Positions 1-6,908 of a stretch of 11,570 bases of DNA are shown in pieces. This stretch comes from Sphingomonas bacterium (GTDB taxonomy: Bacteria > Pseudomonadota > Alphaproteobacteria > Sphingomonadales > Sphingomonadaceae). Position 1 is the stretch's first letter; every line of letters starts with the position of its first letter. The position numbers and the translations under genes are program-made. The notes beneath the pieces are model-generated. The model saw nothing but the letters and a program-made list of their open reading frames with translations, did not search any database and had not been told where the DNA came from. The stretch covers positions 1 to 11,570 of the forward strand of contig JAJAZM010000022.1 in assembly GCA_026785645.1 (NCBI GenBank), read 5' to 3'.

Positions 1-960
1 ATAAGCCCGGCTGTAATCGCCGCAGGTCGGGCACGGACAGTCCGCCTCGATCGGCGACAAGTCTTCGGCGAAGCGCGCATTGCGAATGTTGATCGGCCCG
101 TCGGCGGTGAACGCCTGGCCGGTGCGCCCCGACCGCGTCGGAAGCACGCAATCGAACATGTCAATCCCTCGCCGCACCGCTTCGACAATGTCGTCGGGCT
201 TGCCCACCCCCATCAAGTAACGCGGCTTGTCCACGGGCAGCATCGTCACGGCATAGTCGAGCACGCCGCACATCACTTCATGCCCCTCCCCCACCGCAAG
301 CCCGCCGACCGCATAGCCGTCGAACCCGATCTCGATCAGTGCCTCGGACGAGCGCTTGCGCAATCCCTCGAACATCGATCCTTGCTGGATCCCGAACAGT
401 GCCGACCGCGCGGCATCCTCTGGGCTGCTGTCAAATCCATCGCGCGACCGTTTCGCCCAGCGCATCGACCGCTCCATTGAGGCTTCGGCCTGCTCCTCGG
501 TCGCGGGAAACGGCGTGCATTCGTCGAACGCCATGACGATGTCGGCGCCGAGCAACCGCTGCACTTCCATCGACCGTTCGGGAGTCAGCATGTGCGCCGA
601 ACCGTCGAGATGCGACTTGAAACGCACGCCCTCTTCCGACTTCTTGGTCAGTTCGCCCAAGCTCATTACCTGGTAGCCGCCGCTGTCGGTCAGGATCGGC
701 CGCTCCCAGTTCATGAAATTGTGCAATCCGGCGAGCCTGGCTACCCGTTCTGCCCCGGGTCTGAGCATCAGGTGATAGGTGTTGCCAAGCAAGATGTCCG
801 CACCGCTCGCCCGCACGCCTTCGGGCTTGACCGCCTTGACCGTGGCTGCGGTTCCGACCGGCATGAACGCCGGTGTCCGGATCGTCCCGCGCTGCATGGC
901 GATAGCACCAGTCCGCGCGGCACCGTCGGTAGCGGCGATCGAAAAATTGAACCTCAACAT
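1..960 (-). CDS. tgt: tRNA-guanine transglycosylase (queuine tRNA-ribosyltransferase), 3' end cut off
   Basis: Swaps guanine-34 in the anticodon of GUN tRNAs (Asp, Asn, His, Tyr) for the 7-deazaguanine preQ1, a cytoplasmic step in queuosine synthesis. About 320 codons are visible of a family length near 375-380; the C-terminus lies beyond the left edge. Seen directly: LTDSGGYQVMSL near residues 90-101 with the conserved Asp of the base-binding pocket, MAFDECTPFP, FGIQQGS, GYAVGGLAVGE, and FDCVLPTRSGRTGQ, which holds the nucleophilic Asp. Three zinc-ligand cysteines appear as CPCPTC near the edge; the zinc-binding His would be off the window. The start is ATG at 960, with a strong AGGAGG at 975-970 and a 9-nt spacer. 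The usual partner queA is 1.75 kb away on the same strand, with two opposite-strand genes in between. Identification is secure. Confidence 0.97.
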   Translation of the reverse strand, partial: MLRFNFSIAATDGAARTGAIAMQRGTIRTPAFMPVGTAATVKAVKPEGVRASGADILLGNTYHLMLRPGAERVARLAGLHNFMNWERPILTDSGGYQVMSLGELTKKSEEGVRFKSHLDGSAHMLTPERSMEVQRLLGADIVMAFDECTPFPATEEQAEASMERSMRWAKRSRDGFDSSPEDAARSALFGIQQGSMFEGLRKRSSEALIEIGFDGYAVGGLAVGEGHEVMCGVLDYAVTMLPVDKPRYLMGVGKPDDIVEAVRRGIDMFDCVLPTRSGRTGQAFTADGPINIRNARFAEDLSPIEADCPCPTCGDYSRAY

Positions 961-1009
961 GTCGGCGCGCCTCCTAGCGGCTCGCAACCGGCGCGACTAG
1001 GAGGACGGC
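961..1009. promoter_or_regulatory. Divergent intergenic gap between tgt and the TauE-like gene
   Basis: Only 49 bp separate the two start codons. The gap holds both ribosome-binding sites and is otherwise GC-rich; I see no clear -35/-10 pair in either direction. Promoters for one or both genes must therefore overlap the opposite coding sequence or be of a type I cannot recognise. Confidence 0.4.
970..1004. repeat. Inverted repeat formed by two divergent Shine-Dalgarno sequences
   Basis: CCTCCTAG (970-977) and CTAGGAGG (997-1004) are perfect 8-bp inverted copies separated by 19 bp. The left arm carries the ribosome-binding site of tgt on the minus strand, and the right arm that of the tauE-like gene on the plus strand. 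A transcript reading through from either direction could fold the two arms together and hide a Shine-Dalgarno sequence. This may equally be chance, because both arms are close to the anti-SD consensus. Confidence 0.6.
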
Positions 1010-1765
1010 ATGATTGAACCTTGGGTCTATGCTGTCCTTACTGCGGTTGCGGTGCTCACCGGCTTCATCGATTCGATCGCCGGCGGCGGCGGACTGATCA
1101 TGATGCCGGCGTTGCTGTTCGCCGGTGTGCCGCCGATCAACGCGCTCGCCACCAACAAATTGCAGTCAATGTTCGGCACCGCCACCGCATTCGCCAATTA
1201 CGCCCGCAAGGGACTGGTCGACTGGCGGTCGAACTGGCTGTCGGTGGCGCTGATCTTCATCGCCGCCGGCGCTGGCGTGATCGTCGTCCAGTCGGTCGAC
1301 ACCAAGGCACTGGCGTTGCTCATCCCGCTGCTGCTGATGGCGGTCGCACTATACATACTGATCAGCCCGCGGATGAGCGATGAGGATGCCCACCAGCGGA
1401 TCGGTGTCAGGGCCTATTCGCCGATTGGCGCCGCAATCGGGTTCTATGATGGCTTCTTCGGCCCCGGCACCGGCAGCTTCTTCACCACGACGCTCGTCGC
1501 GCTTCGCGGCCTCGGCCTGACCCGCGCCACCGCGCTGACCAAATTGTTCAACCTCACCAGCAACATCGCCGCGGTCCTGCTATTCGCGATCGGCGGACAT
1601 ATGTTCTGGCTGCTCGGGCTGTGCATGGCCGGGGGTGCGATGCTCGGCGGTTGGATCGGGAGCCACACTGCGATGCGCTTTGGCGCAAGAGTCATCCGAC
1701 CATTGCTGGTTATTCTCTCGCTCGGCCTGACCGCGAGGCTGCTGTGGAGCTATTTCGCGAGCTGA
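1010..1765 (+). CDS. TauE/SafE (YfcA-like) family membrane permease
   Basis: A 251-residue, strongly hydrophobic inner-membrane protein with about eight predicted helices. The family exports or takes up sulfonates, sulfite and other small organic anions; the substrate here cannot be read from sequence. Seen directly are the two family half-signatures, GFIDSIAGGGGLI at 18-30 and GFYDGFFGPGTGSF at 144-157. They are the paired motifs expected of two inverted homologous halves, each followed by a conserved Asn-containing stretch (ALATNKLQS near 45-53 and TALTKLFNLTSN near 174-185). Length is normal for the YfcA branch (about 250). The start is ATG at 1010 with AGGAGG at 999-1004, 5 nt upstream. 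The next reading frame begins 14 nt after its stop. It is transcribed away from tgt and towards the end of queA. Confidence 0.93.
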   Translation: MIEPWVYAVLTAVAVLTGFIDSIAGGGGLIMMPALLFAGVPPINALATNKLQSMFGTATAFANYARKGLVDWRSNWLSVALIFIAAGAGVIVVQSVDTKALALLIPLLLMAVALYILISPRMSDEDAHQRIGVRAYSPIGAAIGFYDGFFGPGTGSFFTTTLVALRGLGLTRATALTKLFNLTSNIAAVLLFAIGGHMFWLLGLCMAGGAMLGGWIGSHTAMRFGARVIRPLLVILSLGLTARLLWSYFAS

Positions 1766-1779
1766 GCTTTCACCCGTCG

Positions 1780-2839
1780 ATGCCCTCGACTTCCTACCAA
1801 GCCCTCGCCCAGCGTGTCGACCAGCGCGATGCCTTAGCCACAGGCGAGATGATGGCCTTGGCGGCGGCAGGCGATGCCGATGCACATTATAAGGCCAGCG
1901 AACTCACCCTTAACGGAATGGCCGGGCCGGTCGACCTGGTTCGGGCGCATCGCTGGATGACCAAGGCCGATGCGCAGGGCCAGATCGAAGCCCAACTGGG
2001 CCTATTTCACCGCCGCAGGAGTGGGCTGCAACCCCGATCCGGCCAAGGCGCGGTCGCTGCTCGAAGCCATTCCGCCGGACGACCGGATCGTCGCAATCCA
2101 GCTTGCCATCCTCGAGCATGTCCAGTCCGCCAAGCGGATGCTATCTGCCGAGCGGCGGCTGCTCAGTATCGATCCATGTCGAGCTCATCGTCGGGCTGTT
2201 TAGCGCCGCCGAATGCCGTTACCTGCAGTTGCTCGCGGCGCCTTGGCTCGAACTGGCGATGAATTATGCCGCCACCGGCGAGGGGGTGCGCGATCCGCAT
2301 CGCGACAGCGACAATATGGTGATCGCGCCGATGACCGAGGACCTGGTAGTCCAGGCGATCAGTCGCTGCATCGCCAATGCCAGCGAAACTGAGGTGACAT
2401 GGGGCGAACCGCTCCACATCCTGCGCTATGCACCGGGCCAGCAATATCTCCCGCACCACGATGCGCATGCCTTCGCACCGGTCAAGAAACGCCGCATCGC
2501 CACCGCCTTACTCTATCTCAATGACGCTTACGCTGGCGGCGAAACCACTTTCCCGAACTCGGAATCACCGTCCGTAGCGGGGTCGGCGACCTGCTCATTT
2601 TGCACAATCTCGACGCCGCCAACATGCCCGATATGCGCATGGTTCACGCTGGCCTGCCGATTACCTCAGGCGAAAAGTGGCTCGCCACCCGCTGGATCCG
2701 CGCGGGGCTGATTACTTCGGACGCTGAGGAAGAAGCAGCGAGCCGTCGCCATAGGAATAGAAGCGATAATCAGCTGCGATCGCATGGGTGTAAGCCGCCT
2801 TCATCCTATCCAGCCCCATCAGGGCCGAGACCAGCATGA
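1780..2839 (+). pseudogene. Broken gene: Sel1-repeat N-terminus plus 2OG-Fe(II) oxygenase (prolyl 4-hydroxylase-like), three frameshifts
   Basis: Four consecutive reading-frame pieces make one coherent protein. The first, from ATG 1780, carries Sel1-like alpha-helical repeats (AHRWMTKADAQGQIEAQL) and runs to about 1997. One extra G in the GGG at 1998-2000 moves it to a second frame (YFTAAGVGCNPDPAKARSLL). One extra base near 2177 moves it to a third frame (VELIVGLFSAAECRYL), and one missing G after 2555 moves it to a fourth (LGITVRSGVGDLLILHNLD). The oxygenase half keeps the HxD iron ligands in QYLPHHDAHAF, the distal His in MVHAGLPITSGEKW, and the Lys expected to bind 2-oxoglutarate. So the active site is complete although the frame is not. 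The original stop is unclear: the last frame stays open to 2839, antisense to the end of queA, while a stop in the third frame lies at 2709-2711. No good Shine-Dalgarno precedes ATG 1780. Sequencing or assembly error is a real alternative to decay. Confidence 0.8.
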
Positions 2840-3749
2840 ACAGGGTCGATTTGGGCAAATGGAAATTGGTCAGCAATCCGTCGACCGCCTTGAAGCGATA
2901 GCCCGGGGTGATGAAGATGGCGGTATCGCCGTCGAACGCGTGGATCAGTCCATCGTCCCCCGCCGCGCTTTCGAGCAGGCGCAGCGAGGTGGTGCCGACC
3001 GCGATCAACCGTCCGCCTTTGGCCCGCGCCGCATTGAGCCGGTCAGCAGTGGCGGCATCGATCCGACCCCATTCGGCGTGCATCTTGTGGTCGGCCGTGT
3101 CGTCGACCTTTACCGGCAGGAAGGTGCCCGCGCCGACGTGCAGGGTCAGCGTCTCGCGGACGATACCCCGAGCGTCGATCGCGGCCACCAGCCGGTCGGT
3201 GAAGTGAAGCGCGGCGGTGGGTGCGGCAACCGCCCCGGCTTCTCTGGCAAACATCGTCTGGTAGTCGACAGCATCGGCCTCGTCGGTCGTGCGTTTCGAA
3301 GCAATGTACGGCGGCAGCGGCATCCGCCCGACCCGCTCGAGCAATAGCTCGACCGGCTCCTCCCCATGAAATTCGAGGAGGATTGCACCCGCCTCGTCGC
3401 GCTTGATCGCGCTGGCGCTCACCCCTTCCCCGAAGTCGATCACGTCGTCAATCCGCACCCTCTTGGCGTTGCGGACGAACGCCCACCAGCGGCGCAGGCC
3501 CTCGCGCTTGTGCAGAGTCGCGCCAATGCTCGCCTCCCCGCGCTTGCCCTCGAGTTGGGCCGGGATCACCTTAGTGTCGTTAAACACGAGCACATCGTCG
3601 GGGCCGAGCAGGTCCGACAGGTCGAGCATCTGTCGGTCGGAAATGTCATGTCCATCGACCAGCAACAGACGCGCCGAATCGCGCGGGCGTGCCGGCCGCA
3701 GCGCAATCCGTTCATTGGGAAGCTCGAAATCAAAGGCGGCGACGTCCAT
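2712..3749 (-). CDS. queA: S-adenosylmethionine:tRNA ribosyltransferase-isomerase
   Basis: Transfers and isomerises the ribosyl part of S-adenosylmethionine onto preQ1 at position 34 of tRNA, giving epoxyqueuosine; it acts after Tgt in the queuosine pathway. The 345-residue length fits the family. Conserved blocks in order: VLVFNDTKVIPAQL near 53-66, AGAVAAPTAALHFT near 172-185, TLHVGAGTFLPV, VGTTSLRLLES, FITPGYRF, LLTNFHLPKSTLFMLVSAL, and a C-terminal YRFYSYGDGSLL. In the APTAALHFT block an Ala replaces the more usual Gly (APTAGLHFT). Its ATG shares one base with the stop codon of the upstream cyclophilin gene (TGATG), so translation is probably coupled. The 3' end may overlap the oxygenase remnant on the other strand. 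Confidence 0.98.
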   Translation of the reverse strand: MDVAAFDFELPNERIALRPARPRDSARLLLVDGHDISDRQMLDLSDLLGPDDVLVFNDTKVIPAQLEGKRGEASIGATLHKREGLRRWWAFVRNAKRVRIDDVIDFGEGVSASAIKRDEAGAILLEFHGEEPVELLLERVGRMPLPPYIASKRTTDEADAVDYQTMFAREAGAVAAPTAALHFTDRLVAAIDARGIVRETLTLHVGAGTFLPVKVDDTADHKMHAEWGRIDAATADRLNAARAKGGRLIAVGTTSLRLLESAAGDDGLIHAFDGDTAIFITPGYRFKAVDGLLTNFHLPKSTLFMLVSALMGLDRMKAAYTHAIAADYRFYSYGDGSLLLPQRPK

Positions 3750-4390
3750 CAGCCGCCGGCGGGCTTGGGCTCCGCCACCGGCTGGGCCGGGGCAGCGACC
3801 GGAGCTGTATTAATTGGTCCGTCGGTCCACACGCGAACCATCCTGGTCGGTGCCTCGGGTGGCTCGCCCGGCGCAATCGCGTCGACGAACTGCATCCCCG
3901 AAAGCACCCGGCCGAAGATAGTATATTTCTTGTCGAGGGACATGCCCGCCGAAAGCATGATGAAGAATTGGCTATTGCCGCCGTTCAGATCATCGGCGGT
4001 GCGGGCCATCGCCATCACCCCGCGCATATGCGGCAGCCCGCTGAACTCGGCGGTGACGTTGGGCAGCGTCGACCCGCCGCTGCCAGTACCCTTGGGATCG
4101 CCGCCCTGCGCCATGAAGCCCGGGATCACACGGTGGAAAGTGAGGCCATTGTAGAAGCCCTGCGCCGCCAGGCTCTGGATCCGGTAGACATGGTTGGGCG
4201 CGATGTCGGGACGCAATTGGATGATCACCGTCCCGCCGCTCGACAAGGTGATATTGAGACGATTTGCCGAATCGGCGGCAATAGCCGCCGGCGCGGTGTG
4301 GGTGACCGTCGGTGCAAGCGGCGGCACAGGCTTGGCGGCGATCAGCGACAGCGCCATCAACGGCAGTGCGAAAAAGGTTTTACGCATCAT
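3749..4390 (-). CDS. Exported cyclophilin-type peptidylprolyl cis-trans isomerase
   Basis: Catalyses cis-trans isomerisation of X-Pro bonds, here probably in the periplasm as a folding helper. The 213-residue product begins with a Sec-type signal (MMRK, then a hydrophobic stretch to about residue 19). The cyclophilin domain follows from about 44 to 190: FHRVIPGFMAQGGD at 85-98 with the catalytic Arg and the Gln of the substrate groove, GVMAMAR at 124-130, and NSQFFIML at 139-146. A low-complexity Ala/Pro tail covers about 195-213. Two adjacent ATGs (4390 and 4387) could serve as start, and the Shine-Dalgarno is only a weak purine run (GGGAAGAAAAG). It lies 66 nt downstream of coaD and overlaps queA by one base, so it is part of the same run of genes. 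I leave the symbol blank because the choice between ppiA and other cyclophilin names is not clear. Confidence 0.95.
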   Translation of the reverse strand: MMRKTFFALPLMALSLIAAKPVPPLAPTVTHTAPAAIAADSANRLNITLSSGGTVIIQLRPDIAPNHVYRIQSLAAQGFYNGLTFHRVIPGFMAQGGDPKGTGSGGSTLPNVTAEFSGLPHMRGVMAMARTADDLNGGNSQFFIMLSAGMSLDKKYTIFGRVLSGMQFVDAIAPGEPPEAPTRMVRVWTDGPINTAPVAAPAQPVAEPKPAGG

Positions 4391-4456
4391 CTTTTCTTCC
4401 CACCCTAAACAACATTCGCAGTCCCGCTAAAACTTCGGCTTAATCTTGACTGACGA

Positions 4457-4948
4457 TCATTTGCCAAGCTTGGCGGCGACGTCGGCAACCACCGCAGGCG
4501 GCACGAACTTGTCGATCTTGCCGCCATAGCGCGCAATCTCCTTGACCAGACGCGAGGCAATCGGCTGGAGCGAGACATCGGCCATCAGGAAGACGGTCTC
4601 GATATCGTCGTTGAGCTGCTGGTTCATCCCCGCCATCTGATACTCATACTCGAAATCGGCCACTGCGCGCAGCCCGCGAATGATCATCGACGCACTTTCG
4701 CGGGTGGCGAAATCCATCAGCAGCGAGTCGAATTCGACGACTGCAATGTCACCCGGAATTTCGGCCAGTTCACGGCGGACCATCACGAGCCGCTCGGCGA
4801 CGCTGAACATTGGCTCCTTCGACGGATTGGTTGTCACCCCGACCACCAGTCGGTCGACGAGGTGCGCGCCGCGCCGGATGATATCGAGATGACCCAGCGT
4901 CAGCGGGTCGAAGGTCCCCGGATAGACCCCGATCCGGTTGATGCTCAT
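4457..4948 (-). CDS. coaD: Phosphopantetheine adenylyltransferase
   Basis: Transfers AMP from ATP to 4'-phosphopantetheine, giving dephospho-CoA, the penultimate step of coenzyme A synthesis in the cytoplasm. The 163-residue length is typical. Seen directly: the nucleotidyltransferase signature YPGTFDPLTLGH at residues 9-20, including the (T/H)xGH motif; the substrate-binding RGLRAVADFEYEYQMAGMN at 91-109; and the C-terminal ASRLVKEIA at 131-139 in the position of the usual SSxLVKE motif. Its ATG overlaps the stop of ispA as ATGA (4948-4945), indicating coupled translation. Confidence 0.98.
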   Translation of the reverse strand: MSINRIGVYPGTFDPLTLGHLDIIRRGAHLVDRLVVGVTTNPSKEPMFSVAERLVMVRRELAEIPGDIAVVEFDSLLMDFATRESASMIIRGLRAVADFEYEYQMAGMNQQLNDDIETVFLMADVSLQPIASRLVKEIARYGGKIDKFVPPAVVADVAAKLGK

Positions 4949-5847
4949 CGGTCGCGCTCCGTGACGAAGCCGGCAATGGCGCGAAGCAGATCGGCTTCCG
5001 CGCCGTGGCTGGCGAGATGCTCGACCGCTTGCTCAACCAGCATTTGCGCCTGCTGCCGAGCGCGATCCTCGCCGAGCAGCGACACGAACGTCGCCTTGCC
5101 TGCACCGGCATCCTTGCCGACCCGTTTGCCCGCAACCTCTTCATCGCCCGAATGGTCGATCAAATCGTCGGCGATCTGGAACGCCAGCCCGACGTTGCGG
5201 GCGTAACCGCGGTAAGGGGTGCGCGCCTCGATCGGAAGTCGCGCCAGAATGCACGCCGATTCGACCGAAAATTCGATCAGCGCGCCGGTCTTCAATTGCT
5301 GAAGGCGGGTAATCGCCGGAAGGTCGAGTGACTGGCCTTCCGCGGCAAGGTCCATCACTTGGCCGCCCGCCATCCCGCTCGGTCCCGACGCCCGCGCGAG
5401 TTCCCCGCACAGGGTCGATCGAACCGATGGATCGTCATGCGTCGCCGGGTCGGTCAATATCTCGAACGCCAGCGCGTGCAGGCTGTCTCCGGCGAGGATC
5501 GCGATCGCCTCGTCATAGGCTTTGTGGACGGTCGGCTTGCCGCGCCGCATGTCGTCGTCGTCCATCGCCGGAAGATCGTCGTGGATCAGCGAGTAAACGT
5601 GGATCGCCTCGATCGCGGTGCCGACCCGGACCGCGCGCTCCTCATCGATCCCGAACAAGCGCGAGGCGGCGACTGCAAGCAACGGCCTCAGTTTCTTGCC
5701 ACCGCCGATTGCGGCATGGCGCATCGCCGCGAACAATCGGTCGCGCGGATCGCCGGGAGGCTCGAGCAATTGCGCGAAGATCGAATCAACTGCACCCGCG
5801 ATCCGCCGTGATTCTGAATCGAGGTCGATGCTCACCTGCTCCATCAT
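4945..5847 (-). CDS. ispA: Polyprenyl synthetase, probable farnesyl diphosphate synthase
   Basis: Condenses isopentenyl diphosphate with allylic diphosphates to make short-chain prenyl diphosphates, most likely farnesyl diphosphate, for quinones, carotenoids and undecaprenyl carriers. Counting from ATG 5847 the protein has 300 residues. GGGKKLRP (48-55) binds isopentenyl diphosphate. The first Asp-rich motif DDLPAMDDDD (90-99) has the two extra residues typical of bacterial FPP synthases, preceded by HVYSLIH. GGQVMDL is at 161-167 and the second Asp-rich motif DDLIDHSGD at 227-235. The start is uncertain: the frame is open upstream inside xseB with ATGs at 5859 and 5889, and no candidate has a strong Shine-Dalgarno. 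I chose 5847 because it follows the xseB stop (5849) directly and the conserved domain starts just after. Product chain length is inferred, not shown. Confidence 0.93.
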   Translation of the reverse strand: MMEQVSIDLDSESRRIAGAVDSIFAQLLEPPGDPRDRLFAAMRHAAIGGGKKLRPLLAVAASRLFGIDEERAVRVGTAIEAIHVYSLIHDDLPAMDDDDMRRGKPTVHKAYDEAIAILAGDSLHALAFEILTDPATHDDPSVRSTLCGELARASGPSGMAGGQVMDLAAEGQSLDLPAITRLQQLKTGALIEFSVESACILARLPIEARTPYRGYARNVGLAFQIADDLIDHSGDEEVAGKRVGKDAGAGKATFVSLLGEDRARQQAQMLVEQAVEHLASHGAEADLLRAIAGFVTERDR

Positions 5848-5848
5848 C

Positions 5849-6091
5849 CTAGTCGACATCGAACGGCACCGTGCCTGCGGCCTGGCCATCGGGGCCGAGC
5901 TTGATCTGCTCGATCCGCTCCTGCGCCGACTTCAGCCGCGCTTCGCAATGGCGTTTCAAGCGGTCGCCGCGCTGGTACAGTTCGATCGACGTGTCGAGCG
6001 GCGCGCTGCCCTGCTCGAGCGAGCGGACGATCTGCTCGAGTTCGGCAAGCGCCGCCTCAAAGCTCAACTGGTCGATCGGATCGGCGTCCAT
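5849..6091 (-). CDS. xseB: Exodeoxyribonuclease VII small subunit
   Basis: The small subunit binds several-fold to XseA to form exonuclease VII, which degrades single-stranded DNA in both directions. The 80-residue, mostly helical protein shows the family core SFEAALAELEQIVRSLEQG near residues 10-28, followed by the conserved pattern PLDTSIELYQRGDRLKRHCEARL (in part). It sits 47 nt below trcR and directly before ispA, the same neighbourhood seen for xseB in many proteobacteria. xseA is not in the window. The ATG at 6091 lacks a strong Shine-Dalgarno. Confidence 0.95.
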   Translation of the reverse strand: MDADPIDQLSFEAALAELEQIVRSLEQGSAPLDTSIELYQRGDRLKRHCEARLKSAQERIEQIKLGPDGQAAGTVPFDVD

Positions 6092-6138
6092 GGTTCAAGC
6101 TTGTCCCGGGCGGGCGTGATTGGCAAGTCGGCCGCTAG

Positions 6139-6837
6139 TCAACGCTTGAACGGGTCCTTGATCCCCGGCAGAATCTCGTCCGACGTATCGACCTCGCCGG
6201 CCTCGGCCGCGATCAGTGCGGCCTCGGCATCGCGGGCATGCTGCTCGCGCTCGGCACGAAGCTCAACGATCAGTGCCGCACGATCGCTATCGAAGCGGGT
6301 GTCGGTGGGGGCCGGGGTGCCGGCCGCCTTCTGCGCCTTGATCACCGCCGCATCCAATTCGCGCTGCGAGGTCAGGCCCAGTGTGACCGGATCCTTGGGC
6401 TGGATATTGGCCATGTTCCAGTGCGACCGGTCGCGGATCGCGCCGATCGTGGTGCGGGTGGTGCCAATCAACTTGCCGATCTGGCCGTCGGTCACTTCGG
6501 GATGGTTGCGGATGATCCACGCAATCCCGTCGGGCTTGTCTTGGCGCTTCGACACAGGGGTGTAGCGCGGGCCCTTGGTACGGGTGATCGGGTCGGGCGC
6601 CTTGTGCATCTGGAGCACATAATCGGGATCGGCCTGGCCTTTCTCGATTTCCTCATGGGTCAATTCATTGGCACGGACCGGGTCGCGCCCGGTCAGCTTG
6701 GTCGCCGCAGTATCGTCGGCGATGGCCTGGATCTCCAGGATGTGCAGCCCGCAGAATTCGGCGATCTGGGTGAAGGCGAGCGAACTATTGTCGACCAGCC
6801 AAGCGGCGGTGGCATGGGGCATGAGCGGCTGGGCCAA
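6139..6837 (-). CDS. trcR: DUF1013 family protein, TrcR-type cell-cycle transcriptional regulator
   Basis: A 232-residue soluble protein of the DUF1013 family, which is restricted largely to alphaproteobacteria and is now often annotated as the cell-cycle regulator TrcR; the role is known from the family, not shown here. The family N-terminus (MAQPLMPHATAAWLVDN) is reproduced exactly if translation starts at TTG 6837. Two helix-turn-helix-like stretches are visible, about 12-45 (FTQIAEFCGLHILEIQAIA) and 103-140 (GIAWIIRNHPEVTDGQIGKL and the following helix). A charged helical segment at about 183-212 ends the protein. The TTG is supported by AGGAG at 6849-6845 with a 7-nt spacer. A longer frame upstream to ATG 6924 has no family similarity and runs through a hairpin, so I reject that start. 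xseB follows 47 nt downstream. Confidence 0.9.
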   Translation of the reverse strand: MAQPLMPHATAAWLVDNSSLAFTQIAEFCGLHILEIQAIADDTAATKLTGRDPVRANELTHEEIEKGQADPDYVLQMHKAPDPITRTKGPRYTPVSKRQDKPDGIAWIIRNHPEVTDGQIGKLIGTTRTTIGAIRDRSHWNMANIQPKDPVTLGLTSQRELDAAVIKAQKAAGTPAPTDTRFDSDRAALIVELRAEREQHARDAEAALIAAEAGEVDTSDEILPGIKDPFKR

Positions 6838-6860
6838 GATAAGTCTCCTGAAACAAGAAG

Positions 6861-6883
6861 GGCCGCCCCTTCCCGGAACGGCC
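6861..6883 (-). terminator. Terminator-like stem-loop in the trcR leader
   Basis: On the minus strand, GGCCGTTCC (6883-6875) pairs with GGGGCGGCC (6869-6861) over 9 bp, including two G-U pairs, around a GGGAA loop. It is followed by CTTCTTGTTT and then the trcR Shine-Dalgarno. This could act as an intrinsic terminator or attenuator, or simply as a structured 5' leader. The U run is imperfect, which lowers confidence. Confidence 0.5.
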
Positions 6884-6889
6884 GCTAGT

Positions 6890-6908
6890 GGGGGCGATTT
6901 AGGCCCCG
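6890..6908 (-). promoter_or_regulatory. Small GC hairpin spanning the leader ORF stop codon
   Basis: Minus-strand GGGGC (6907-6903) and GCCCC (6895-6891) form a 5-bp stem. The 7-nt loop contains the TAA stop codon of the upstream short ORF (6901-6899). A ribosome at that stop would cover this hairpin, so it could influence folding of the next stem-loop. Confidence 0.4.

Noticed and set aside
964..971. The 8-bp palindrome GGCGCGCC, which recurs in the gap before the lipoprotein (8144-8151).
   Set aside because: Such palindromes are frequent in GC-rich DNA, and the two copies share no flanking sequence.
2784..3347. Open plus-strand frames opposite queA.
   Set aside because: They are antisense to conserved QueA motifs, have no ribosome-binding site and no recognisable domain.
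4391..4456. The gap between coaD and the cyclophilin gene as a terminator or promoter.
   Set aside because: I find no stem-loop with a T run and no -35/-10 pair; it looks like a plain spacer inside the run of genes.
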